DNA from: JAMXLO01 sp036265005
GTDB lineage: Bacteria; Pseudomonadota; Alphaproteobacteria; Acetobacterales; Acetobacteraceae
NCBI GenBank assembly: GCA_036265005.1
Contig: DATAPW010000235.1
Span: forward strand, 1 to 9,591
Direction of reading: 5' to 3'
DNA: 9,591 bases
Shown in pieces: positions 1-6,686 of the stretch. The notes under the pieces are model-generated. The model searched no databases and was not told the DNA's origin. It was given only the letters and a program-made list of their open reading frames with translations. Position 1 is the first letter of the stretch. Every line of letters starts with the position of its first letter. Made by a program: the position numbers and the translations under genes.

Positions 1-210
1 TGGACCAACTCGCTCTACTCGACCTGGGACAACCAGTTCTACCCGAGCGGCGTGCCTGCGGCGCAGGTCCTGGCGCGGGCCGAACCCGGCGGAGGTCTGG
101 CGTTGGCCAACGATTACTGGGTGGACTTCCCCGAGGGCTACCGGGCGGATCAGATCCGGCTCGAAGGCGGCGACTGCTCGACCGATTCATTCTGCTACCC
201 TTCGGTCTGA
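1..210 (+). CDS. C-terminal end of an unrecognised protein (5' partial)
   Basis: Frame 1 is open from the first base to a TGA at 208-210 and gives 69 residues, beginning WTNSLYSTWDNQFYPSG and ending CSTDSFCYPSV. The tail is rich in Trp, Tyr, Asp and Gly and has two closely spaced cysteines near the end (CSTDSFC), which would suit a disulfide in an exported protein. No membrane segment or known motif is visible and I do not recognise the family. The stop lies 4 nt before the start of the next gene, so the two are probably co-transcribed and translationally coupled. The start and most of the protein lie outside the window. Function is not assigned. Confidence 0.6.
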   Translation, partial: WTNSLYSTWDNQFYPSGVPAAQVLARAEPGGGLALANDYWVDFPEGYRADQIRLEGGDCSTDSFCYPSV

Positions 211-214
211 ATCT

Positions 215-889
215 TTGACCGGCAGCGGCTGGTCGCAGATCGGCCTGTGGTTCGCGGTCGTGACAAGCGGTGTCTATCACGGGGTAAACCCGGCGATGGG
301 ATGGCCGCTCGCGGTGTCGAGCGGGCTGATGGAACGACGCGCCGGCGCACTGTGGGCCGCACTTGGCTATCTCTCGGCCGGGCACGTGCTGGCGATGTTT
401 GTGGTGATCGTGCCCTTCGCCCTGCTCGCGGTTCTGCTCGAATGGCAGCGGGAAATTCAGATCGGTGCGAGCGTACTGGTCATTGGTTTTGGCGCCGTTC
501 AGCTGACCAGGAGACGGCACCCACGGATGCTCGCCCGGATCCCGCCATCCCGGCTCGCGCTCTGGTCCTTCGCTGTCGCCATCGCGCATGGGGCGGGGCT
601 GATGCTCGTACCGATCTATCTCGGGCTCTGCCGGTCTTTCGACATGGACCGAGCCCATCGGGCCGCGGCAGCGCTCATGACTGCCAATCTGGGCATGGCA
701 GTGGTTGTCTCAACCGTGCATGCGGCGGCTATCATTGTCGCCAGCGGACTCCTTGCCTGGCTGGTCTACCGCTACCTGGGCCTGAGATTCGTGGCACGAA
801 GTTGGTTCAACCTGGATGCCATATGGGCCTCAAGCCTTGTGGTGGTCGGCAGCCTCTCGCTGGCGATTAACGCCATAGGCTTAGGCTAG
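215..889 (+). CDS. Six-helix integral membrane protein with two His-Gly motifs
   Basis: The 224-residue product is strongly hydrophobic, with about six membrane segments near residues 8-30, 44-76, 81-98, 113-138, 158-187 and 202-222. Two similar motifs lie in or beside helices: YHGVNPAMGW (His22) and AHGAGLMLVP (His125). Their spacing suggests a 3+3 helix internal repeat with paired intramembrane histidines. This loosely recalls small metal or sulfur-compound transporters (NicO/UreH/TauE-like), but I cannot assign it to any of these. The TTG start was chosen because it falls 4 nt after the upstream stop and keeps helix 1 complete; no clear Shine-Dalgarno sequence is visible. The first in-frame ATG (residue 28) would remove helix 1. 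Tight coupling suggests it works with the upstream product. The coding call is good; the function is open. Confidence 0.75.
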   Translation: MTGSGWSQIGLWFAVVTSGVYHGVNPAMGWPLAVSSGLMERRAGALWAALGYLSAGHVLAMFVVIVPFALLAVLLEWQREIQIGASVLVIGFGAVQLTRRRHPRMLARIPPSRLALWSFAVAIAHGAGLMLVPIYLGLCRSFDMDRAHRAAAALMTANLGMAVVVSTVHAAAIIVASGLLAWLVYRYLGLRFVARSWFNLDAIWASSLVVVGSLSLAINAIGLG

Positions 890-1028
890 GCGGGAAGCGA
901 CGGCTGTGTCCGCATCGTTGCGTATCCGGGCGCCGTACGCCGCCAGGGTCCGCGCGTCACCGCACGCGCAGCGCGCACGTCTACCATGCCGGACCGTCTC
1001 GTTCGTGTCGCTTGTCCGTTAAGCGAGA

Positions 1029-1053
1029 GAAGCAGCCCGTAGCGGGCTGCTTC
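1029..1053. terminator. Perfect 11-bp GC-rich hairpin between convergent genes
   Basis: GAAGCAGCCCG (1029-1039) and CGGGCTGCTTC (1043-1053) are exact reverse complements around a TAG loop. The hairpin starts 7 nt past the stop of the minus-strand gene ending at 1060 and lies downstream of the plus-strand gene ending at 889. That is the right position for a terminator shared by converging transcripts. Neither side has a good T-tract (TCTCGCTTAAC follows on the minus strand), so it may act weakly or mainly protect mRNA 3' ends. Confidence 0.55.
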
Positions 1054-1059
1054 CGAGTA

Positions 1060-1899
1060 TCATACGGTCAAGTATGAACCATTCATCTCTTGGCCGATTT
1101 CGGCAAACGTGCTCGACGAGGTTTCCAGCGGGTCAGACTCAAAGGAGAAATCGCCCGCTTGAGCCTGCCACTCGATTTGCGCCATGCACGAGGCGAACGT
1201 TCCCGAGAAGATTCCCTTGGTCGGATCGGTGCTGTTGACAGGCATACTCGCTGTTCCGCCCTGCCAGATCACCTTGAACGACACCCAGCCAGGAGTCGGT
1301 GGCGGGCTGCTGCCTATGGATGTCGCGTTTTGGAACGTGCCGTAGTCAAAGATCGGCACCTTCGATGCCTGCATTGATGCTTTACCGTTGTCGAGATCGA
1401 CATGGACGCCACCGACGGGAATCGGGACCGTCCAGAACAAGCCGACCGGCGGGAACTGTGTCGGGTTCAGATCGTGGATTTGTGCGCCGCCCGTACCGGG
1501 CAGGTAAACATCCACTCAAACAAATGCAAACGTGCCGGGATGCTCTTGCCCGTCCGTTCCCTTAAACATTCCCGTCATAAACCGCATATTGGCATTGATG
1601 AACGGGAAGTAGTCTTGTTGACCGGTCTTGGTTTTGGTCCGGATCACATTTCCATTGATCAGTGCGCTGCCGATAGAACCCTTGAAGTTGCTGATCGTGG
1701 AGTTGTCTTCCCCAGGGCCGCCAAAGACATGGAGGAAATTGCCCGGTGCGGCGGTTACAGGAACCGGCGCGAAGGTCCACAGTAGTTGGCGTTTTCGTTC
1801 TCTTGGGTTGTCGTCGTCCTGTGCCGCTGCCGCAGAGCCCAGCAGGGTTGCTCCGAGCGCGCCAAATCCAAGTTTTCGTCGAGGAAGATTCGTGCTCAT
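1060..1899 (-). pseudogene. Tat-type exported protein interrupted by an in-frame TGA
   Basis: One reading frame covers 279 codons from ATG (1897-1899) to TGA (1060-1062), but codon 128 is also TGA (1516-1518). The start is well supported by GGAGG 8 nt upstream. The N-terminus MSTNLPRRKLGFGALG..AAAAQ has a twin arginine at residues 7-8, a mildly hydrophobic stretch and an Ala-rich cleavage site, so Tat export is likely. Both halves look like protein of the same style, rich in Gly, Pro, Phe and Asn, and the frame resumes at once after the TGA (FAFV, stop, VDVYLPG). This argues for one gene with a recent nonsense change rather than two genes. A GTG directly follows the TGA, so re-initiation is possible, but no ribosome binding site precedes it. 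The family is not recognised. A sequencing error or stop-codon recoding remains possible. Confidence 0.65.
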
Positions 1900-2297
1900 T
1901 GAGTCGCCTCCATTATGATTTCGCGACTTAGGCACGGCTGTGGGACAATCTCCCACTACGAGAGCTTACCCGCCTTTGACTACAGTCTTTGCTCACTTTC
2001 CTGTGCGTGCTACTTGCTGGTGAACCGGTGCCGGCTGCCAGACAAACGCCGATCATGAAGACAAAACCCTTGCTCTTTCTCAGTCTCTCTCTGGGTTCTG
2101 TCGCGCCTTGCGCCAAGCGCTGTTTTTCGGAAGCATGATTGCGTGTCGGCGAAGGCAGGCGCGAGCAAGTGACCGTTTTCACCCGCGAGGCCATCACAGA
2201 GATTGCTCGAGGGTCGGCCCGAATGAGGCGGCAAATGTGTCCCGGACGGTGACGCTGACGGGCGACGCCTCCCACTGCTTCCGCACCGTGGTCGGTG
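1900..2297. other. Non-coding gap between two minus-strand genes
   Basis: No convincing gene is seen in these 398 bases. Overlapping frames on both strands give low-complexity, Arg/Ser-rich translations without ribosome binding sites. A plus-strand ATG at 2055 would encode 27 residues that resemble a signal peptide (MKTKPLLFLSLSLGSVAPCA), but it lacks a Shine-Dalgarno and stops at once. The gap must hold the promoter for the gene starting at 1899. The only clear structure is the palindrome at 1940-1956. Confidence 0.5.
1940..1956. promoter_or_regulatory. 17-bp palindrome upstream of the exported-protein gene
   Basis: GTGGGACAATCTCCCAC has 6-bp arms (GTGGGA/TCCCAC) around CAATC and lies 40 nt upstream of the ATG at 1899. 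Its position fits an operator or a 5'-leader hairpin for that minus-strand gene. No regulator can be named, and a 6-bp arm can arise by chance. Confidence 0.3.
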
Positions 2298-2996
2298 TTA
2301 GCTTGTGCGGATCGATAGATTGCGAAAGTGGCAGTTCGCTCCGTTCCCTGCCCATAGTCCCACCGTCCCATGCGCGTCGGTGCCATGTTTCAGATCCCGC
2401 ACGATGAGCGTCGGCTGTGTGGCGCCGTTGACATAGAACTTCGCTGTTGCGCCCGCCACCTCGATCCGCAGATGGATCCATTCATCGGGCACGACGTCGA
2501 CATAAGACTCATACTGGCCGGGAGCCTCGCGGCGCAGGCGATCGAAATCGTAGTCCGGATATGAGAAATACTGGGTCGAGTGATTGCGCCGAAGCTGATC
2601 GTCGGCCCGCCCGTTGGTTGGCCGGACATAGAGGCCCTCGCTCGCGAACGTGCCGCCGGCCACGTCGATGCGGAAGGCAACTCCGACGAAGCCACGGGCG
2701 GCGGGCAGCGCGGACGGCAGCGGCGAACCCGCGACATCGACCTCGATCGTGCCGTCATGGAAATCCAAACCGGGAATGTATGCGAATGTATCGGGGTCAA
2801 AGCCCTTGATTTGTCCAGCCTGGCGGACCTCCAGCGCATCGCTGCCGGCGTGACGCACGGCCTTCACGGTCACATTGTGAGGCGTGACGACCGAAGCGTC
2901 GTCCAAAGCCAGAGTGACGGTATTCCCTGCCGCGGCGATCGGAAAAGCCGAACAGCTCAGCAGGATCGCCAAGGTCCTCAATCGAACAATCCGCAT
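2298..2996 (-). CDS. Secreted concanavalin-like (LamG/DUF1080-type) protein
   Basis: The 232-residue product starts with a signal peptide (MRIVRLRTLAILLSC..IAAAG, cleavage near residue 23) and is otherwise hydrophilic, so a periplasmic or extracellular location is expected. The mature part reads as a beta-sandwich of the concanavalin-like lectin/glucanase fold: FHDGTIEVDVAG near 79-90, a strand pair GFVGVAFRIDVAGG and EGLYVRP near 102-126, DEWIHLRIEVAGATAKFYVNG near 171-191, and HGTVGLWAGNGANCHFRNLSI near 209-229. The last two are typical of LamG/DUF1080 domains, which bind or cleave glycans. I see no catalytic residues that prove hydrolase activity. The ATG at 2994-2996 was chosen because it begins the signal peptide and has GGGGAG about 10 nt upstream; a longer frame to 3104 adds unlike sequence. 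Fold assignment is fairly sure; substrate is unknown. Confidence 0.8.
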   Translation of the reverse strand: MRIVRLRTLAILLSCSAFPIAAAGNTVTLALDDASVVTPHNVTVKAVRHAGSDALEVRQAGQIKGFDPDTFAYIPGLDFHDGTIEVDVAGSPLPSALPAARGFVGVAFRIDVAGGTFASEGLYVRPTNGRADDQLRRNHSTQYFSYPDYDFDRLRREAPGQYESYVDVVPDEWIHLRIEVAGATAKFYVNGATQPTLIVRDLKHGTDAHGTVGLWAGNGANCHFRNLSIRTS

Positions 2997-3147
2997 TGGC
3001 CGGTATCTCCCCGCGCTGCCCGCGGATCGAAGTTTACAAGGCGTCGACGAATCGGTGAACCCGCTCCCGGCGCTGTCGCGCCAAATGCCACCGTCGCGAA
3101 CCACGTTGTACGGCTATCCGTCCGGTGGGGCTGGCCGATCCGGCGAA

Positions 3148-3357
3148 TCATCCCAGGAGCCGTCGCACCGCCCACCCCGTTCCGGCGATAAGCGCCAGGA
3201 CGCCGAACGCGGCGATCATGCTGCCGTCCCTCAGCCACAGCGTCAGCAGGAACCCCATGACTGCAGCAATTGCCGTGTACTTGTTTTCAACCAGCAACCG
3301 AAGCTCCTCCAAGGTGGGTTTGAGTCCGATGTCAGTGTGAGCCGACGTGCACACCAA
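3148..3357 (-). CDS. Small two-helix membrane protein, hypothetical
   Basis: The frame encodes 69 residues with a short polar N-terminus (TLEELRLLVENK) and two hydrophobic stretches near residues 28-42 and 47-66, followed by the positive end AVRRLLG. The charge pattern suits a small inner-membrane hairpin. The start is uncertain: TTG at 3355-3357 or GTG at 3352-3354, neither with a strong ribosome binding site. It begins 32 nt downstream of the DUF1003 gene on the same strand, so the two may be co-transcribed and both act in the membrane. The family is not recognised. The hydrophobic pattern and gene spacing support it as real, but it could be spurious. Confidence 0.5.
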   Translation of the reverse strand: MVCTSAHTDIGLKPTLEELRLLVENKYTAIAAVMGFLLTLWLRDGSMIAAFGVLALIAGTGWAVRRLLG

Positions 3358-3389
3358 CGGTTCCGCGATGCCAATCCGCGATGAGGGTT

Positions 3390-3902
3390 TTATGTTGGAT
3401 CGACCCTCGTCCGGTGGTGGAGCCCTACGTTGGGATCGATGCCAAGCTTCTGAACCATGGCGATCAGCATAGTGTTCTGGTATTCGAGATGGCGCAGAAT
3501 CACCTCGACCTCTCGTTCAGCCCTGACATTCACGTCCAGATCGTGCTCGGCACGCACTTCCCCGTGGCGGCCCATCAGGTTCTGGCCAACCATGATCAGC
3601 GGCATGAGCAGAATCTGAATCACGTTGGAAATAAACAGCCAGAACACGAAGGCCATCGGCGGATCGAATTGCCACGCCGGAGGGGCGAGTACATTCCAAC
3701 CCAACCAAAAGACCGTCCACCCCAAAACCGCCAGGAAGAATCCCATCGAGCCGACACGGACGGTGATCGAGAGCGCCAGCCTGTCCAACGGGCTGAAGGT
3801 CTGCAGAACCTGCTGGTGCACATTGCGCACAGGACGTCGGCGTTTGACGACCTCCTCCACCGATGGCGGTTGCAGCAACGTCGCGGGCGATGTGGCACTC
3901 AT
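3390..3902 (-). CDS. DUF1003 family membrane protein
   Basis: The 170-residue product has the plan of DUF1003 proteins: a soluble N-terminal stretch, LDRLALSITVRVGSMGFF (residues 39-56) leading into helix 1 (about 49-71), the WLGWNVL and FDPPMAFVFW segments, helix 2 (about 84-106) ending in LIMVGQN, then a charged tail with DLDVNVRAEREVEVILRHLE (121-140), predicted as a cytosolic alpha-helix. The family is widespread in bacteria and its biochemical role is not established. The ATG at 3900-3902 is supported by GGAGGGAG about 10 nt upstream. It is the first gene of a possible minus-strand unit with the small membrane protein (32-nt gap) and, further off, the LamG-type protein. Length is usual for the family and no defect is seen. 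Confidence 0.85.
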   Translation of the reverse strand: MSATSPATLLQPPSVEEVVKRRRPVRNVHQQVLQTFSPLDRLALSITVRVGSMGFFLAVLGWTVFWLGWNVLAPPAWQFDPPMAFVFWLFISNVIQILLMPLIMVGQNLMGRHGEVRAEHDLDVNVRAEREVEVILRHLEYQNTMLIAMVQKLGIDPNVGLHHRTRVDPT

Positions 3903-4483
3903 GACGGGAACTCCCTCCGGGAAGCACGACGACTCGGAATACTCAGGCTTAACGGTTTTGGCAGTTGGCGACTATCGCTTTGCCGGGAATAACCAGATCC
4001 GACGAACGTCCGCAGCGGCCCCACTAGCGCCGGTCAAGGCAACCACCACGCCCGAAGCTCGAGCCTTTGCGGTTCGAATCGAGGCCATGACGCCGCGCAT
4101 ACGCATCACGGAACTGCTGCACGAAGTGGATCGCGGTGACCGGCTTTGCCTCCGCGTTCACCACTCTGCGGACGGGTGAGCGCTGCGACGACGCCAATGC
4201 ATTGCTTGCTGCCATGCTGGCCGACGCCGCCGATCTTGGACTTGGCCGCGGCAGCCACGGCGTCACCCGCGACAAGCTGATAGGGACCGACGCCGCCTAT
4301 ATCCGCCCCGGAACGTTGCCGCCGTCAATTCGGACCTGCGTTCTTGGCCAAGGTCGCGACTGAAGCGAGGCGAGAAATGCGATTGGCGTTGACGAAGGGT
4401 ATCCGTCCGTTCAGGACCGCCGACCAGGTCTGATGCAGCGCTTGGGCGTGTCCCCGAGCGACGCGTTCAATGCACGGACTGGA
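3903..4483. other. Gap without an intact gene, holding a transposase relic
   Basis: No intact gene fits these 581 bases. The middle holds the Tn3-family transposase fragment described separately. The flanks (about 3920-4080 and 4320-4480) give only low-confidence frames. I looked for terminal inverted repeats with the usual Tn3 GGGG end and found no convincing pair. The stretch just after 3902 must carry the promoter of the DUF1003 gene, but I cannot place it. Confidence 0.5.
4087..4315 (+). pseudogene. tnpA: Decayed fragment of a Tn3-family transposase (TnpA C-terminal part)
   Basis: In one frame 4087-4134 encodes MTPRIRITELLHEVDR. The sequence continues in the next frame from 4136 as VTGFASAFTTLRTGERCDDA, NALLAAMLADAADLGLGR, then HGVTRDKLIG and AAYIRPGT. 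Together these follow the Tn3 TnpA order around RIRITELL..EVDRWTGF..FTHLRTGE, ALLAAILADATNLGL, and GVTRDQLIWTADAYIRPETY. Intact TnpA is about 1000 residues, so only some 75 remain. The Trp of the family's EVDRWTGF is lost at a one-base frameshift near 4135, and short deletions follow LGLGR and surround IGTDAAYIRP. Downstream sequence no longer matches. This is a dead remnant, evidence that a Tn3-type transposon once sat here. Family recognition is by recalled motifs and is strong; the exact borders are not certain. Confidence 0.8.
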
Positions 4484-4780
4484 TCAGAGATCGAGGTCCA
4501 CGACCAATTCGCGACTGATCAGCGTGACGACCTTCGAGATCTCTGTGACCGCCTTCTTGTGATCGGGATCCTGGGCAAAGCTTTCCTGCGCCTTGGCATA
4601 GGCCATCCAATCGGCATACTGCACGACGACCATCCAGTCCCCGACATTTTGGCCTGTTTGAAAGCGGCTGACCCGGTATGCCACGCCGTGTTTCTGCAGG
4701 ATCGCCTTCATCGTTTTGGCCAGGCGCGTCACGTCATCGACTGTTCCACCCCGATAGCGTGATACTCCTGAAATCGGCAT
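4484..4780 (-). CDS. Small dimeric alpha/beta-barrel-like protein
   Basis: The 98-residue product has no signal peptide or membrane segment and alternates strands and helices as in dimeric ferredoxin-like (ABM/NIPSNAP-type) proteins: a first strand ISGVSRYRGG, helix VDDVTRLAKTMKAILQKHG (14-32), strand AYRVSRFQTG (34-43), strand GDWMVVVQYADW (47-58), helix MAYAKAQESFAQDP (59-72), helix HKKAVTEISKV, and the last strand SRELVVDLDL. The strand VVVQYADWMAYAKA is very like the family pattern in which an aromatic-rich strand leads into a helix. Such proteins may be monooxygenases or ligand-binding dimers; no specific activity can be read here. The ATG at 4778-4780 has GGAGG 5 nt upstream. The gene stands alone on its strand, with no clear partner. 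Confidence 0.75.
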   Translation of the reverse strand: MPISGVSRYRGGTVDDVTRLAKTMKAILQKHGVAYRVSRFQTGQNVGDWMVVVQYADWMAYAKAQESFAQDPDHKKAVTEISKVVTLISRELVVDLDL

Positions 4781-5179
4781 CTCAGCCTCCGAATTCGGCT
4801 GCAGGAACTGGATCAGAGGGCCCCGAAACTTTCAAGGCCTGGACGGTCGCGGTTGGTCGTACTCGGCCTCGGTCGAAGCCGAGCAGGGAACGGGTAGTTA
4901 TCCGGTCAGCGAGCTGTTGTTCCGCCACAAGAGCGGCTCGGAGCGTGTCGCTTCGCAGGGAATCGGTCCGCATTGACCGCCCGGATCCGCTCTGCCGATG
5001 TGGGCTGGACCTCACTTGGGATGGCTGACGGAGGCCAGGAATGGCGAGCGGCAAGCGACGAACTAGGACGCTCGGGGACCGCGGCCGCGACCGGCTCGGT
5101 GGAAAACCCCCTCCGACGGTAAGGCCAGCCTGTACCGGGGGGTCGGTACCGTCGCCGTTGCGCCGGTTTTCAGCGGGGT
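4781..5179. other. Gap without a supported gene
   Basis: No convincing gene is seen. A minus-strand frame (4782-5054, 90 codons from TTG) stops just before the ATG of the gene at 4780, but it lacks a ribosome binding site and shows no recognised motif. A plus-strand ATG at 5041 has GGAGG 6 nt upstream but encodes only 59 Arg/Pro/Gly-rich residues. Both are best treated as chance frames. The 3' part leads into the toxin-domain remnant, whose upstream portion may have decayed beyond recognition here. An inverted repeat, GTTGCGCC (5157-5164) and GGCGCAAC (5181-5188), spans the border of that remnant. Confidence 0.45.
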
Positions 5180-5290
5180 TGGCGCAACCGGAGCGGCAGG
5201 CACCTGCCGGCCTGGGATAGCCTGCACGGTGAGGTGGAGGTATTCACCGACCGGGGCCATATCAAAGACCCGGTTCCAGGGAGATGGATT
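5180..5290 (+). pseudogene. Remnant of a colicin E3-type ribonuclease toxin domain
   Basis: A plus-strand frame open from 5123 to a TGA at 5396-5398 encodes GWRNRSGRHLPAWDSLHGEV, then EVFTDRGHIKDPVPGRWIDV. From the first Trp (5180) to WDS it matches, without gaps, the colicin E3 nuclease stretch WTGDKGRKIYEWDSQHGELE, as recalled. The catalytic set of E3 (Asp, His at +3, Glu at +7) is kept at codons 5216, 5225 and 5237. After RGHI about a dozen residues (the LGSFDPKTG part) are missing before the terminal PVPGR. No ATG, GTG or TTG precedes the catalytic motif in this frame, and no carrier domain or immunity gene is seen beside it. It is therefore a fragment, not a working gene. E3-type domains cleave 16S rRNA in the decoding centre when delivered by bacteriocins or polymorphic toxins. 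Confidence 0.65.
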
Positions 5291-5447
5291 GATGTCTCAG
5301 CTTCGCGCCGACGCCGCAAAGCGCAGCTTCTTCGACCGCGACAGTCGAGGCGAGGCTGCGCCAGACGATATCGGGAGTTCCCTCGCGCGCCGGCATGAAA
5401 CCTACAATGACCAGCCGGCCCATCCGGGCGTGCAAGACTGAAAGCCC

Positions 5448-6686
5448 ATGGCAAGCGAACTCCAGCCCGCCCGCGGCACCCACGACCTGATCGGCGAGGA
5501 CCAGCGCCGCCACAGCCATGTGGTGGACACCGCCCGCCGCGTCGCCGCCGGCTACGGCTTCGACGAGTGGACCACCCCCATCTTCGAGGACACCCGCGTG
5601 TTCTCCCGCACCCTCGGGGAAACCTCCGACGTGGTGATGAAGGAGATGTACAGCTTCGAGGATCGCGGCGGCGACCCGATCACACTGCGCCCCGAAGGCA
5701 CCGCCGGCGTCTGCCGCGCCCTGGTGACCAACGGCCTGACCCAGTCGCTCCCGCAGAAGGTGTTCTACGCCGGCCCGATGTTCCGCTACGAGCGCCCGCA
5801 GAAGGGCCGCTACCGCCAGTTCCACCAGATCGGTATCGAGCTGGTCGGTCCCTCCGAGCCGCTCGCCGATGCCGAGGTGATCGCCTGCGGCTGGGACATC
5901 CTGCAGGCCCTCGGCGTCGCCGGCGACACCGTGCTGGAGATCAATACCCTCGGCGACAAGGCATCCCGCCAGGCCTATCGCGACGCCCTGGTGGCGTATT
6001 TCACCCAGCACCAGGCCGCGCTGTCCGCCGACAGCCTGGCGCGGCTGGATCGCAACCCGATGCGCATCCTGGACTCCAAGGACGACGCCGACCGCCGCAT
6101 CGTCGCCGACGCCCCCACTATCGCCGGCCACCTGACCGCGGAAGCCGCGGCGTTCTACGCCCGCCTGCAAACCCACCTGCAGCGCTTCGGCGTGCCATTC
6201 CGCGAGAATCCCCGCATCGTGCGCGGCCTCGACTACTACGGCCACACCGCGTTCGAGTTCATCACCGGCAAGCTGGGCGCGCAGGGCACGGTGATGGCCG
6301 GCGGCCGCTACGACGGGCTGGTGGAGGAGATGGGCGGCCCGCCCACCCCGGCGGTCGGCTGGGCCGCCGGCATCGAGCGCCTGGCCATGCTGCTGGACGC
6401 GCCGCCGCCGGCGCCGGCCACCGTGGTGGTGGTGCCGGTCGGCGACAGTGCCGAAGCGGCCGCGCTCGACGTAATGCAGAACCTGCGCCATGCCGGCATC
6501 CGCGCCGAGATGGCCTATCGCGGCAACCTGCGGCGCCGCATGGAGCGCGCCAATCGCATCGGCGCCCGTGCCGCGGTGATCCTCGGCGACGATGACATTT
6601 CCCGCGGCGTGGCGCAGGTGAAGAACCTGGCGACCGGCGAACAGGAGGCGGTGGCTCTGGCGGAGATCGCCGCGCATCTGAGATGA
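5448..6686 (+). CDS. hisS: Histidine--tRNA ligase
   Basis: This class II aminoacyl-tRNA synthetase charges tRNA-His with histidine, using ATP, in the cytoplasm. The 412-residue product is close to the usual length (about 420). It shows the N-terminal PARGTHDLIGED, motif 1 around FDEWTTPIFED and TRVFSRTLGETSDVV, motif 2 FRYERPQKGRYRQFHQ (from residue 112), the histidine-specific RGLDYYGHTAFE (catalytic Arg259), GGRYDGL (285-291), and motif 3 GWAAGIERLAML (304-315). The anticodon-binding domain follows from about residue 330. The ATG at 5448 fits the family N-terminus; the ribosome binding site is weak (GAAAG). A TACAAT at 5403-5408 could be a -10 box, without a good -35. Its stop overlaps the start of prfA by ATGA, so the two are translationally coupled. 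No defect is seen and the identification is sure. Confidence 0.97.
   Translation: MASELQPARGTHDLIGEDQRRHSHVVDTARRVAAGYGFDEWTTPIFEDTRVFSRTLGETSDVVMKEMYSFEDRGGDPITLRPEGTAGVCRALVTNGLTQSLPQKVFYAGPMFRYERPQKGRYRQFHQIGIELVGPSEPLADAEVIACGWDILQALGVAGDTVLEINTLGDKASRQAYRDALVAYFTQHQAALSADSLARLDRNPMRILDSKDDADRRIVADAPTIAGHLTAEAAAFYARLQTHLQRFGVPFRENPRIVRGLDYYGHTAFEFITGKLGAQGTVMAGGRYDGLVEEMGGPPTPAVGWAAGIERLAMLLDAPPPAPATVVVVPVGDSAEAAALDVMQNLRHAGIRAEMAYRGNLRRRMERANRIGARAAVILGDDDISRGVAQVKNLATGEQEAVALAEIAAHLR

Noticed and set aside
1487..1518. TGA plus downstream hairpin as a selenocysteine insertion signal
   Set aside because: The hairpin has a 3-nt GUA loop, unlike the usual bacterial SECIS apical loop with its conserved G and bulged U, and the local residues do not look like a redox site. 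Kept only as a remote alternative in the findings.
2055..2138. Plus-strand 27-codon frame resembling a signal peptide
   Set aside because: It has a hydrophobic N-terminus but no Shine-Dalgarno and no mature region before its stop. Probably chance.
4782..5054. 90-codon minus-strand frame ending just before the alpha/beta-barrel gene
   Set aside because: TTG start without a ribosome binding site, no recognised motif, and an Arg/Ser-rich composition typical of chance frames. It could be a remnant, but nothing supports that.
5041..5220. Plus-strand 59-codon frame with a GGAGG upstream of its ATG
   Set aside because: The translation is Arg/Pro/Gly-rich without motifs. The recognisable toxin remnant lies in a different frame over its 3' part.
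5262..6677. 471-codon minus-strand open frame opposite hisS
   Set aside because: Antisense shadow of a GC-rich gene. Its Gly/Ala/Val/His-rich translation has no family features, and hisS on the other strand is certain.
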